Shown here one piece after another: positions 52,661 to 64,000 of a DNA stretch of 64,000 nt. The notes beneath the pieces are model-generated. The model was not told the DNA's origin and searched no databases. It was given only the letters and a program-made list of their open reading frames with translations. Every line of letters starts with the position of its first letter. Position 1 is the stretch's first letter. Source of the DNA: Pseudomicrostroma phylloplanum. Taxonomy: Eukaryota > Basidiomycota > Exobasidiomycetes > Microstromatales. The stretch spans positions 310,001 through 374,000 of the forward strand of contig BCHS01000010.1 in the NCBI GenBank assembly GCA_039545275.1. Direction: 5' to 3'. Both the position numbers and the translations under genes were made by a program.

Positions 52661-53784
52661 ATGACAAGCATCTTGAGGACGTCACTGGCTCAGGGCCGCA
52701 GTCTTCAAGCTACGGCTAGCAGCAGCAGGACTACGCTGGACTGGACCACCTCACGGCACTACGCCTCCTCTACCTCGTCCTCTTCCAAGGGTCCTGGCCA
52801 ATCCTCCGCCAGGCCCACACCTCCGCCCCCGGCCCCTCGTCCTACGCCTCCCCCGGCGCAACAGCGGCCACCACAAGCTACTGGTGCCCCCGGTCCGCCG
52901 CAGAAAAAGCCTCTCTCGCAGTCCTCGGTAGCCTCGGAGCAGGATAAGCTTCCTCTGCCCTGGCTCTCCCGCCCCCTCGGCGTCCCCTCTAAGCCCCTTT
53001 CAGCAGCCGCTGCCGCCGCCTTGCCCAAACGCAGCAGCAAAGATCGAGCGCAGGACTACCTTTCTGGCGGCAGACAGAAGGAACGTGAGAACATCGTCAA
53101 GTCGGCCACAAAGGGCTACTTTCACGACTTCCACTCCCTCAAGGCCCATGGCGGAAAGACTTGGAGGGCGCCGGCGACGATGATCAGGGAGGACAGGGCA
53201 TTGTGGTTCCCTCAGGTCAGCGGGACCTGTCTTGCTGATCGTACAACGAAGGATACGGTGGAGTTGACTGCGGGAAAGGTCAGCGTGATTGCTATCCTGA
53301 ACAGTAGGATCTCAGAGGTGAGTGCATCAGTTGAGCGCAAGTACAAAGCTTCCTGCCGGTTCTGATCCAATCTGCCCGTCCCGCCTACAACACCTCCTAG
53401 GAACACACCAAGTCCTTCTTCTCTCCTACCCTCGACCTCTACTCCTCCCACCCGAGCTTCCAACTCCTTCAGCTGAACCTGCAGCCCAATCTGCTCAAGC
53501 ACTACCTCATCTCCCTCTTCCTCTCCTCGCTGCGTTCTCAAATACCCGAACCACTACAGAAGGGGTACCTCCTGACCAAGCTGGACCTCGATAACCCAAG
53601 TGCGGGACAGGGGAGGGTGCATAGGGAGGATATGGGTATGGCGAACAAGCATGTGGGGTATACCTACTTGGTGGATCAGAATGGCAAGATCCGATGGGCG
53701 GGGGGAGGGTTTGCAGAGAAGGGGGAGAGAGAGGCGTTGCTCGCTTGCACAGGCGTATTGCTCGGCAGGGGGTCGGGAGCATGA
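52661..53784 (+). CDS. ATP10: mitochondrial ATP synthase assembly factor Atp10
   Basis: Exons 52661-53317 and 53401-53784, joined across an 83-bp GTGAGT...TAG intron, give 346 residues. A presequence-like N terminus (TSILRTSLAQGRSLQ) is followed by a Pro-rich stretch. The Atp10 family core starts at KGYFHDFHSLKAHGGKTW, with IREDRALWFPQVSGTCLADRTTKDTVELTAGKVSVIAIL. Exon 2 gives the C-terminal part, with LQPNLLKHYLISLFLSSLRSQIP, NKHVGYTYLVDQNGKIRWAGGG and the end. Atp10 binds Atp6 at the inner membrane and is needed to assemble the F0 sector. The start at 52661 is the first ATG of the frame. Confidence 0.92.
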
Positions 53785-53975
53785 AGGCGTGCACAACACA
53801 GTCGGCTGGCCATTTCGAACCGTGATAAAGTGGTAGATCGTGATGTCATTACAGATCATAAGAGAAGGGTATCAGAATTGTACAATTAGAGCACGAGGCA
53901 CAATTGCAGTAAAAGGGTATCACAACCAGCAGCTCGGGGTGGGGTATAGACATGACGAGCTGCACGGTAATTCTG

Positions 53976-55602
53976 CTAGTCTTCCTCCAGAAGACTCTCA
54001 AGGACGACGCCCTCCCTCGGCGTAGGCAGCGGCACATGCTGAGGGTCCAGATCCTCCGGAAACCTCTCGTGCAGAGCAGACTGGATCGCTGCCTCCTGGG
54101 AGGGGTCTCGCTCCGAGCTGTAGACCATCGAATCGGAGGAATTCAAAGATTGGCCTGTCGGCTCAGACAAGGACAGGGGCGCAAAGGCTGCCGTGTTCTT
54201 GTGTGTGGAGCTTGCAGTGTGCTGCAGCTCTTTTTGCCCTTCTAGAGAGAGGTCCCATGCTCGTGGGACGAGAGCTAATGGCATCAACCACTGTGGATCA
54301 CACATATGAGCAGTGACTGTTGGTCAGTAGTGTTCTCTGTAGTGATGTCTGTCACAGCGCGAAACAACTCACCGTGGCAGCAAGTACGGCTCCGTTGCCC
54401 TGGTCGACAGCCTGAATAGCTTTGAACTCCACATCCACCGTCATACTGATGTAGCGGATGTACGGCAGCATCTCAAACAGACCTCCCGCTGTCACCATAA
54501 TGGAGAGGACGTTGAGCACTGTACCGGAGATGTTGTGGGCAGTCTGCAGATACTGCATCGTCGCGCTGGGAAGCGTCACTTCAAAGCCCCACCAGAAGAC
54601 AAAGATGGCCATTCGGTCGAGAGGAGGATGGATGCTGTCGTTGATGGCCGTCTGCCGGAGAAGGGCCCCAGAGGCCTCGCCGAGTCTGCCTAGGACAGCT
54701 GTGCTTGCGAGACTGATCACTGATGCGCGAGCTTTTGGAAAGCCGGTGCCATTGCCGGTAGCGTCAGAGGAGGCCTTTGTCGAGTTTGCTTCGCGGGGCG
54801 TCAGGCCAGGCATCGGAGCAATCAAGGCGGCTTCTGCATCAGTGCGGTCTAGGCAGACAGCCTTGAGTGGGGGCTTGCTGTGAGGGAATGGCGACGCGAG
54901 TGAAGTCGTAGCGGAGAGGGCCCCCGCCTCCTTCTCATTGACCACGTTGATGGATAGGCGCTTTACAAGCACACGACGAGCCCGTACCAGGAGGTCGGAG
55001 CTACCTCTGGAGGCCTCGATGATTTCAGGCAGCGCATCGACATTCTGCACAGAAGTGAGGGCTCGCTCAGCCGTACTCTCGGCAGGCAGAAACACTGCTG
55101 ATTCGACTCCATCCAGCGCCCTGACTTGACTGATGACACGAGGAGCAGCCTTGGTATCGAGAAGCGCCTTCTTGAGACTGACTGCTTGCTTGCGAGTGAC
55201 CACATCCCCTGCGACGGCCTTGTTCTTCTTCACGATGAGACAGGTGCTGTTCTGCGAAGGAGCGCTCAGCATCTGCTCGAGCACCTTGGCATGCCGACTA
55301 GCGATCGCCTCCTTCTTGGTCAACTGAGGTCTCAACGGTGTCGAAGGAGACCGCACAGCAAGGCTCGATCCATCGTTCTGAGCTTGCAGGTTCTCCTCTA
55401 CAAGTGACCGGTTGACTTGCGCTTTGTTCGACCAGTCGATACTCGACTTGCGCTTCGTGAAGGCCGGCGAGAATGTCCTACGCAGAAATTTCTGACATTT
55501 CTTCGGCGACTGTTTCGGGACGTCGGCCGTAACGGGAGAAGCCTCTTCGTCCGGAGTAGAGCAGGTTCTGGGTGGCTGTTGTTCTGGTGACGATGTGCGC
55601 AT
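53976..55602 (-). CDS. protein of unknown function with C-terminal hydrophobic segments
   Basis: Exons 55602-54373 and 54290-53976, joined across an 82-bp GTGAGT...CAG intron, give 514 residues from the first ATG of the frame. The first 300 residues are Ser/Ala/Lys-rich and probably disordered, with a basic KKCQKFLRRTFSPAFTKRK patch. Residues about 335-412 hold hydrophobic stretches (MAIFVFWWGFEVTLPSATMQYL, TVLNVLSIMVTAGGLFEMLPYI, and AVLAATWLMPLALVP spanning the splice), suggesting membrane association. The end is acidic. I recognise no domain. The coherent hydrophobic segment rebuilt across the splice supports a real gene. Confidence 0.7.
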
Positions 55603-56340
55603 GATGGGATGGAATGATGGAAGGTGAGTTGCGAAGTGCAAATGCCGTGAGTAGTCTGCTATGTGACTGGACGTATGATCGAAGGTTGCCTGGTCGAAAG
55701 GATCGTTGGGACTAAAGTGCGAGACGTCAGTCTAGTGCGATGGTTAAAGTATGCGGCTTCAACTGGGTCGCTCTGAAATGATCTTTGGTAGGGTAGGATT
55801 GCAATGTAAAAAGGTGACGAATGAAATGAAGAGGATGCAGCGCCTTCAGGGGCTCGATGCCGGAAATGCGAGGCTAGGTATATGCGTCACCAAGGGCCGA
55901 GGGCAGAGTCAAGTGGGGGGAGGCCCCTTGTCAGGGGTATCGGAGGATGTGATTGGTATCATGATTGCGACACGAAAGCATTTCCGCGTCGCCTCTTCAG
56001 AAGGTGTGACTGAGATGACCGGTCACCGAGACGGTAGGAAGGGCAGAGGTCAAGGTATCGGAGTGAGTGGGGATAGGGGGGGCGAATGCGGGGGCGACAT
56101 TCAGGGTGCAGGGCGCGCGTGGCTCAGTCCGTCGCGCGGTGCCTGAATGGGGTCCCGCCCACTAGTGACGCACATCCCTACTGATAGCGACCTCGACTGA
56201 CCCACCCTGTCCCTCTTACCCGGCCCTTATACCCTACTGGAAGTGATTCCAGACCACCTACACCACTATCTCTACCTTCCTCTTCACGGCAGCACTCAGC
56301 AGCAACCGGAACGTATACCCATCGGCTCGGCCGTTCAGAG
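55603..56340. other. divergent region upstream of the unknown gene and AMPK beta
   Basis: 738 bp between two start codons pointing apart. Open frames on the + strand here (for example 55751-56146) have no domains. No TATA box was identified. Confidence 0.5.
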
Positions 56341-59305
56341 ATGGGCAACGCTGCTTCTAATGAAGCCCAGCAGCCGCGGGATGCAACTGCATTAGGTAGA
56401 CCACGATCACATGGCGGTGCGACCTCCCAACCTGCCACGCCCGGAGGAAGCTCCTTGGGCAGAGGGTGGAGTAGACATGGCTCCATCAGGAGAGGGGCCT
56501 CTCAGACCCCTGTGCAGAACCCCACTCGCAATCCCTTCTCTCGCGAAGGTTCAGCAGGGCCCTCTCAAGACCGACAGCTCTCCACAACCGCCGGTGGCAG
56601 TACCTCTGCACAGGCGCGCCGACCACGGGCGGACTCCGCATCTACAGCAACAGGCCCAAGATCCGAAAGCCTCACCCCCAACGCTTCTAGAGAAAGGGCG
56701 GCGACCTCTTCATTCGACACGCCTGTGACGAAGCCTAGCGCGGCTGCTGCTGGTCGATCAGCAAGCATCAGCGTAGGACTGAGCAGTCACCTTCTCAAAA
56801 GGCCAACGAAGCAGGGGTCGTTGCAGAGCTCAGATTTGCAAGATGCGGAAGGTGATTTCAAGGAGCATCCGAAAGAGTGAGTATTGGAACGAGTTCACGT
56901 TTTCGGCCTCTCACAGTTGTAGCTTACCTCGCTCCTTACCATCGTCATTCTCCAGACCTGAACAACAAGGCTCGGATCGCGGTAGGGCTCTTGCGCCAGC
57001 TCTGGACCTTGCAACTTCCTCATTCGGCCCCCAGACCATCATTTCGCCTCATCTCTCGCCAAGCATCGCTACGGATGCGCAATCCGTTTCTGGAACGACT
57101 AGCAGCCATCTAAGTCCAGCAGCAGCGTCCCCTCAGATGGCTCCGTCAACGACACGGCCATTCGGCAGAGGGGTCGCTGCCATTTTTGCGAATGCCAGTC
57201 AGTCTTCCGGAGCGCCGGCCACTTCGATGCCGCAACACGGTACAGCTACAGAGGGCAATGCTGAAAGCGATGCAGTGTCTGAGCGCATGAGCGCTGGACT
57301 GTCAGAAATTCGACCCATCGACGCCGCTGGTCGCCAACTAGCAGCTGCTCTGCCATCTTATCTCAAAATTCCGACGCTCATTCCTTCGAATCAAGAGCCC
57401 GCACCTCCATCTACTGCATTGAGCTCCCCTGTTGGTTCTCCTTCTGTGCCTCCTGCCAGTGGTAGCGGCAGTGTCACGCCCAATTCATCGGGCTGGAGCA
57501 GCGTAATGGGCACGGCTGGCAGGGCTACCGATGCTGTATTGACGACAGAAGAGGTCATCATTGCTCCAGGAGATGCCAGCAAGGTTAGCTCGCCGGCAGC
57601 TGAGGACTCTCCGGAAACACCAATCGCAGAAGATGCGAACAGAAGACCATCGCTAGGCACCGATGCAGGAGCAAAAGACCGGCCAATTACGCACGAAGCC
57701 ATAGAACGCGCTTTCGGCGCAACTGCGAGCACTAGCGTTTCGCCGTCTGCTGACGTTGAAGCTCCCTCTCAAGGGTCTACATCACTGTCCAGGACTCCTA
57801 CACCGACTCAAAAGTCCCACGCTGCGAAGGCTCTCACACCCGCTCGGCTGGATAGATCTGAAAGCACCGATGAACAGCAGCAGCAGCATGACTTGATGCG
57901 CAAGGTCCATCTCGAGACTGGAATAGCCAGCGGAACAACGACGCCGGTCATGCCTATTCCACCTGGCCTCACATCTGCTCCACCTTCCGCGATGACGCCA
58001 ACTCTGTCAAATCCTCGCCCGCAGGTAGGCGGAACATCTCCTGTTGAACAATATGCCACTCCTCAGCAATCCGGCAGAGCTAGTAAGCCAACGGCCGCGT
58101 CGGGTGGGCAGTCGACCTCCGACGAGACAGCTACCCCTCAGGCTTCTTCCAAAGCTCAGGTGCGGCCTCCGGCTCATCTCACTCCCTACTATTGGCGTAA
58201 TGCACAGGGGCCACTCTCGCTCATGCCCATCGTCTTGAACTGGCGGGGNGGGGGCAAGGAGGTCTTCGTTACAGGTACATTCGCTAATGAATGGCGCTCA
58301 AAGATTCTTCTCAAGAGAACGTCCACAAGCGGAGCTGCGTCCAGTGGTTCTAGGGGTAGGGCAAGCGGCGCCAAGGAGGAGCACACGGTCGTGTTGCACC
58401 TGCCGCCAGGCACGCACAGAATGAAGTTCATTGTTGATGATAGATGGAGGGTCTCGAGAGAGCTTCCCACTGCAACAGATGGTGATGGAAACCTGGTCAA
58501 CTATCTCGAGATCCCGAACGTTGGACCCGCACATCCTGGGCCTCTGTCTGCGCCGGGCGAAGATCTCCTGGACGGTTCAACGAGAGAGAGCCAGCGTCGA
58601 ACGGAACGGGGCATTGAGCGGGTCAAAGAGGCGGAGCGTGCTGGTAAGCGGCGACCTGCTTCCGCCGAAGGCGCTCCTGCAAAGCGTAGCGATGCAGATG
58701 ACGCGCCCAAGGATGATAAGCTGGCGGAGGAGGGACCAAAGGCCTCGGCACAGGTAGAAGACGACACATCTGCTCAGGGCGAGCTGCAGCGGGAGGCGCG
58801 CAGGAAAGCAGTCCTAGACCTCAGGGAAGAGGCCAGGAAAGCAGAGCTGCTCCGCAACGGGCAGTTGGAGGAGGTCTTTGGAGTGGACGATGAGGCGCTA
58901 AGGGCCGCCGAGACGTGGGTGCAGACGGTCCCTGAAGCAGTACTGAGGGCGCAAGAAGAGGACGAAGAGTACCGCGAGCGACTCGAAGCTCAAGGCATCG
59001 ATCCCGATCAGCATCGAAGTCAGCAACATCCAGATGACGACGATGATGCTCCCTCCATCCCACCTCCTCCGTCCCTTCCGCGTCAGCTGGAGAAGGTCAT
59101 CCTCAACTCCTCACCGGCGAACCCAGCTCTGGTACCTGCGGGCGGTCTAGTCGACGACAACTCCATCTTGCCAGCTCCGAATCACGTAGTCCTCAACCAT
59201 CTGACGGCATCGGCGATCAAAGGAGGCGTTCTTGCCGTCGGTACAACTACTAGATACAAGCGCAAGTACGTAACGACAGTCTTCTACCGCCCAGTCCAGA
59301 CCTAA
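56341..59305 (+). CDS. SIP2: AMPK/SNF1 complex beta subunit
   Basis: Exons 56341-56876 and 56956-59305, joined across a 79-bp GTGAGT...CAG intron, give 961 residues, over twice the usual 270-500. MGNAAS is an N-myristoylation signal, as in AMPK beta. About 600 disordered Ser/Thr/Pro/Ala residues follow. The glycogen-binding CBM48 domain then appears: PIVLNWRGGGKEVFVTGTFANEW, a Ser/Gly insertion, LHLPPGTHRMKFIVDDRWRVS and NYLEI. A charged helical region leads to the C-terminal ASC domain (LPRQLEKVILN, LPAPNHVVLNHLTASAIKGGVLAVGTTTRYKRKYVTTVFYRP), which binds the alpha and gamma subunits. The undetermined base at 58249 is in a GGN codon, so glycine either way. The symbol is by family, not orthology. 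Confidence 0.92.
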
Positions 59306-59787
59306 AACAGCCAGCAGGACCTATCGTGGCCCGATCCTGACTACTTCGCGATTTGGTCTACTGGTAGAAGCTGGCGTAGGCCGCCGAGAGGGACCCGAAG
59401 CCGTCCTCAACGTTCTATATGTGTTCCAAATGCTCCATCACGTAATTGTTGTGTTAGCCCCCTTTGCCCCCCTTGATTACCCCTTGTACCTTCGTCGATC
59501 GCTGTCTCGATCAGTACACGCAGACAGCAATGTACATCCACATCGCAATTTAGCAATTCCCCCGGCTCAGCACGAGAGCAAAGTCGCAAAGGGGGCAATC
59601 GGTGGCGCCGGGCGGCTTTGCTGCTAGGTACCGGAGCAAATTGCGCTTGCCTCTGATATAAGAAGAGGTTATGGGCACGGCATCCGCGCCTTTCGCTGTA
59701 CTCGTCGTCGTCCCTCCCACCTTTCCCCTACTCTATCTATCCTCAAGCTACTCCTCTCGCTCGGTACGCCGCTCCTTGTGACAATCT
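59306..59787. other. intergenic region
   Basis: 482 bp between the AMPK beta stop and the next ATG, both on the + strand. A TATA-like TGATATAAG lies at about 59654-59662, roughly 130 bp before the LtrA ATG, followed by a pyrimidine-rich stretch. Confidence 0.5.
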
Positions 59788-62700
59788 ATGCGGCACGTCG
59801 CGCCTCGCCGAAGCGCATTGTCCTCCTCGGTGTACTCGGTAGCCACACCCGTCACTCCAGGTCATCCGCACGGACAGCAGCTGTTGTCTCCCGCTGCAGC
59901 CTCTTCCGATCTAGAAGAGGAAAGAGCTCGCTCGGCTGACGGAGGAGGCAGCACTTCGCTTCCTGTTGCTCAACAGTCGCGGGCGCAGAGGCGCGGAGGC
60001 GCCGCTTCGTCGCAGCAAACGTCCATTCTTGACCGCAACGCTTCGGCCCGCGCCGCGGCACCTGGACGCCAGGGTCTGACTGTCTCCTTTGTAGAAGCAG
60101 ACATGCCTCACGCAAATCAAGAAGCTGTGCCTCCTTACAGTAGCACGCTCAGCTCCCCGACAAATACCGAACCGCAGGACCTGGCGCGTGAGCAGCGTTC
60201 GGGTGGCAACCGTCTTCACCCCACACAGACGCATGTGCCTCAGCATGCCGCTCCTCGACACTCCGCAGGCTGTCCTGCGAACGTACACAGTCCCTACGGT
60301 CCGCGCGTCAACATACAACGTCGTCCCGCTCAAGCCTACTATCCGCAGGTCTATGATCTTCCTCGTCAACAGCCCGCTCAGGCGCGCCGAAGCGGGATGG
60401 CGCGCTCTCCTCTCGGGCAACCACCACAGCAATCATTCCTAGGAGGCATCCCACCCGTCCACCGCAGTCCCCTTCAGTGTGGCCCACCACCGCCAAGACC
60501 GCCGCACCTCTCTCACTTCTCGCCGTCGAGCGTCGGACCATATCCGCACAGTGCTATTGCGACATTCGAATCGGAGGACCTCACAAGGCAGCCCAACTTC
60601 GAAGATCTCTTCTTCGATTTGCTCTTCGTTGCGAACCTGGCGGTCTACTCGGGCGCAATCGATATTGCGACCATGGCACATGTACGAGGGTTTTTGGGTT
60701 ACTTTGTTCTGCTTTGGTGGTGAGTTGCAAATTGAGGGCTTGGGCGTTCTTCGCATCGCTGACAGCCGGACCTATGACTCTCGCCCAGGACTTGGTACAC
60801 CCACTGTCTCTTCGACGTCCGCTTTCGAACCCGCCTCGGCATGCGCAAAAGCAAGTTCGTGTACTGTTCGCAAATTCTCACCCGCCTCTTCCAGATCGGA
60901 GTCTACGTCGCCTTTACGACCGCAGCGGGGCAATTTGCACGCGGAGATTTTCGATCTTTCTCCAAGATCTACTCGTTGAATCGATTCTCTCTGGCGCTGG
61001 ATTACGGTATTATCACTGTCGACGCGTTCCGACACGAGTGGTGGGCTACTGGCGGTACAGGGCAAAGCCCCGGAGGAACCTCGGTCACCAGGACGGTCAG
61101 GAGAAGCGTCGGGCCACTGGTCGGCTTTGGCTCGAACGCTGTAGCGGTATGTACTCTGCATCAGTGAACGTACGAGGCTCGTCGACTGACCATCGCACCT
61201 TCATTGTCGCCACGCAGTGTCTGATCTGGGCTCTCTCTAGCCGCATGTCTATGCAAGAAGACCACTACAAGCCAGACCGTTTCATTGTCTGGGCCTTTGC
61301 TACGATCATCGAGATGGTCCTCATCTTCATAGCCGAATGGCAGTGTCAATTCAGTTCCCTCCGCCACACGCACATATGCGAACGTTTAGCCTTGTTCGCC
61401 ATTGTCATTCTGGGCGAAGGCTTCAGTTCTCTCGGTCAGGTTCTCAACCTGCTGGCCCCTGGGCTCAAGATCAAGCCTCTCGACGGCTCATCGGTGCACT
61501 CGGTCCGCAATGATGGATGGGACGCAGATGTGGTCATGCAGACTACCTCTGCAGTGCTTATTCTGTGTTGCGCCTTCATTACCTACTATCGCGACGCTGC
61601 AATTGAGATGAAGAACCGGAGCTCTTTGCTGATCGTGACATGGAGCTACGTGCACATCATCTACTTTGCCGCGGCTGCACTGCTCATCATCGGGCTCAAG
61701 AGGCTCATTGCGTTTCACAACACGTTCTCTGCCGTCACCGTAAGTCTACCATGTGGAACGCACGCCAACGATAACGGCGTGAGATCTGACGAGCATTCTC
61801 CGTTTCACATGTGCAGACCTTTCTGTACGCCCCAACCAGATACCTGCCGAATACTCCCTTCTACGCAGGTGTCAACGCTACGGCCATTGCAGGTTTGCTT
61901 GGACAGGAAGTCAACGGCACCCTCTATCGCCCTCCCCAAAACGATCCATTGAATTCACCGGAAGCCCATGTTTACGCAGTGATGTCGGTCATTCAAGGCT
62001 TCAGCGGCGCATGGATCCCCTCGGTGGAGCAAGCGCTCGCCCTCGTCGAGTCTGCGTTACCGCTCATCGAGACGGACGTGGGTCCGACGGTGAAGAGCCA
62101 GATCCCTGGAATGATGCAGTACATCGACACCCTTCAAAAAGTGCAGACCATTGATGGTCTGATCCTTGACAAGCTCTTCGAATTCGAGTACGTCTATTGC
62201 GCAGTGGCAGTCATTTACATCTGCGACTGTCTGATCAAGGGCCTCCAAGCCGGCAAGGCCCACATCAGGACTCGACTGCCCACACTCACCATCCGCTTCG
62301 CTACTGGAGTCATGCTTCTCGGTATTCAGATTCTGTACCTGCATTACTCTACCTACCCTTCATGGGGCGTCATCAATGGCGGCATGCCCATCTTGGCCTC
62401 GGTCATGATTGGCGAGATTGCCTTGCAGATGGCCATGGACTGGTACCTGACACGCTCTCGGACGAGGAGAGAGCGCAAGGACGACGAGGCGACGATGCAA
62501 TTCTGGCAGCAAAAGGGCGAAAAGGAGAGGGCGGCCATGATGCACCAGGGGGCAGAGCAACTTGGAGACGAGGAGGGCAGCCAAAGTCAGAGCTGCGAGG
62601 GCTCTGGAGAGGATCGCTTGACTGATAGGACAGAGTCTGTCAGGGAGCAAGACCCCTCCCGGCTGCAGGTACCGCATGCTGATCCGCCTCTGCGAGTGCG

Positions 62701-62839
62701 ACCTCTGGTGCCTCCGCCGGCGGAACCGCCGGGGCCTTCACATCCTTGGGTACAGGTACAGGCGGGTCAGCGGTCGCCCGGAAGGTACTTGCGGAAGCTG
62801 TCTCATCGTCCGTCACCGAAGCCCTATGATCGCTTCTGA
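59788..62839 (+). CDS. LtrA-family (low temperature requirement A) membrane protein
   Basis: Four exons: 59788-60719, 60789-61146, 61218-61739 and 61817-62839, giving 944 residues. About 260 disordered Pro/Ser/Gln-rich residues precede the domain. The LtrA core begins at NFEDLFFDLLFVANLAVYSGAI and FLGYFVLLWW, then TWYTHCLFDVRFRTR across the first splice. It continues with many hydrophobic helices, including HICERLALFAIVILGEGF, the family hallmark. A long external loop with Asn-Ala-Thr lies near exon 4, followed by further helices and a cytoplasmic Arg/Pro-rich tail. The family is named for a Listeria gene needed for growth in the cold; the molecular function of fungal members is not established. 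Introns are 69, 71 and 77 bp. Confidence 0.88.
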
Positions 62840-64000
62840 GAGCGCATGACAGGCGGGCAAACATCATGTACGGAGCCGCCTCTGCCGCCTTCTTGACAAA
62901 CAAGGAGGATAATGTCTGTACGCTATGCTTGGCAACACAATACACACACAAACCACCGGCGACATGAAAGGAATTTTGGTTCCAACACAGGTCTTGGCGA
63001 TCTTCTTGGCGATCATGGAGTGTCTTGTGGATTCTGCCTGTTCTTGCTCTTGCAGATTTGATTGGCCAGGCGAGGCAAAACACTCACGCGGTCCTTTTTT
63101 GCCTCGGAGGGCTGGGCCAAGGTCCGCTCGGCGAATTATTCTTCGAGGTGCATGGCGCACGACACATTCCAGACGCGTCTGACGCGGCACTGGTGAAGGT
63201 AGAGGTAAAAAATAAGGGGGAGGGGGAGGCCAATGGTGCATTAACAGAAGCAAGGGGCGGGGCTGTACAGTAGCACGCTTGCCTCATCTCGGAAGATGTT
63301 CTCAACACACGCAGGTAGGAGGAAGCAAGAAGGAGCGCGTCGCATCTACTGGCTGGGAAGGGGTGTCAGAGAATGGGTGTCAGAGAATGGACCTCCTCCT
63401 GTATGAGGCAGTCGTTGTAGCGAGTCCAAGAGCAGAACAAAGGGAATGAACAGGGCTCCGGCGATTTCAGCGACGCGATGGAGGAACTTCTTCCAGGGTA
63501 CATCCGGACAGGGAGACATGGCCGACTGACAGCGACAGCCACAGACTCGGAACTTCACCCGTCCAGGTGGTCAGAGCAAGCAAGCAAGCAAAGCAAGGAG
63601 GGGGTGATCGATGCCGGCTCTCCAGCCACACACACACACACATCTCTGCCAACCCCGGCTGGCGCGGCGAGGCGCGTAGGTCAGAGAAGTGAGATTGACC
63701 TCCTGCCTGCCTGTCTGCCGCTGTGTTTGTTGCGCCCAGCTGCGAAGGAGGGGGGGCGAGGCACGGGAGCAGTGTCAATCATTGGTGCAGCCGTGTGAGG
63801 ATGCCGTTTTGCCAGTGAGGGACAATGGACAGGCGCATGGCCAGCCAGGCGCACGGCACTGCCCGAGGAGGCGGAGAGTGGCGAGGTGCGCCTGTACCCC
63901 TGGGGGTGGGTGTCCTCGGGCCCGTGTTCCGTGGCCGCCGCGCTTCCACTGTGCAAGCCTCGTCCATTTGGCCCCGCCCGCGTGTGTGCGTGTGTGTGCT
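62840..64000. other. terminal intergenic region
   Basis: No confident gene in the last 1.16 kb. It holds a 14-bp tandem repeat (GGGTGTCAGAGAAT twice, about 63361-63388), an AC dinucleotide run at about 63629-63642 and a GT-rich run at the very end. A 57-codon minus-strand frame at 63519-63346 has one hydrophobic stretch (EIAGALFIPFVLLLD), but nothing else supports it. Confidence 0.45.

Noticed and set aside
54352..55641. Start of the unknown gene at 55641
   Set aside because: That codon is TTG; the first ATG in frame is 55602, and the 3' part must be spliced to 54290.

Overview
The window is nuclear DNA of a basidiomycete fungus, most likely of the smut lineage (Ustilaginomycotina); the lineage is an inference from gene content, not from a search. 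It is GC-rich and gene-dense. Genes are broken by short spliceosomal introns, most with GTGAGT donors and CAG or TAG acceptors. There are no bacterial operons, no CRISPR arrays and no rRNA or tRNA gene I can support. I reconstructed 24 protein-coding genes exon by exon, plus a cluster of decayed homing-endonuclease genes.

Left part (1-20 kb): a PalI/RIM9-type pH-signalling membrane protein (21-2124) converges on a TMEM184/DUF300 seven-helix protein (2666-4864). Two paralogous sugar transporters (6605-8410 and 17105-19309) lie in the same direction about 8.7 kb apart. Between them is a tandem array of three intein-derived LAGLIDADG homing-endonuclease genes (about 10180-15394). Each copy is broken by different lesions, and the middle copy keeps an intact 491-codon endonuclease frame. 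This array is the most unusual content of the window. It recalls the free-standing HO/WHO endonucleases of yeasts, but sits in a basidiomycete beside sugar transporters.

Middle and right part (20-63 kb): conserved housekeeping genes, mostly in alternating orientation so that neighbours share short divergent promoters or converge. In order: SEC21 (COPI gamma), aspartyl aminopeptidase, a NUDCD1-like protein, mitochondrial ribosomal protein L1, RPL35, RPS28, mitochondrial ribosomal protein L17, mitochondrial acyl carrier protein, RSE1/SF3B3, a CYS-3/MetR-like bZIP factor, a Sel1-repeat protein, an FHA-domain kinase of the Chk2/Rad53 type, SEC61-gamma, calcineurin B, RMT2, KAE1, an acidic BCL7-like protein, ATP10, an unknown protein, the AMPK beta subunit and an LtrA-family membrane protein. 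Several encode mitochondrial proteins (L1, L17, ACP1, ATP10, probably the Sel1 protein).

Five small or conserved genes end in coding exons of only 8-18 nt, which ORF-based annotation would miss. The last 1.1 kb has no convincing gene.
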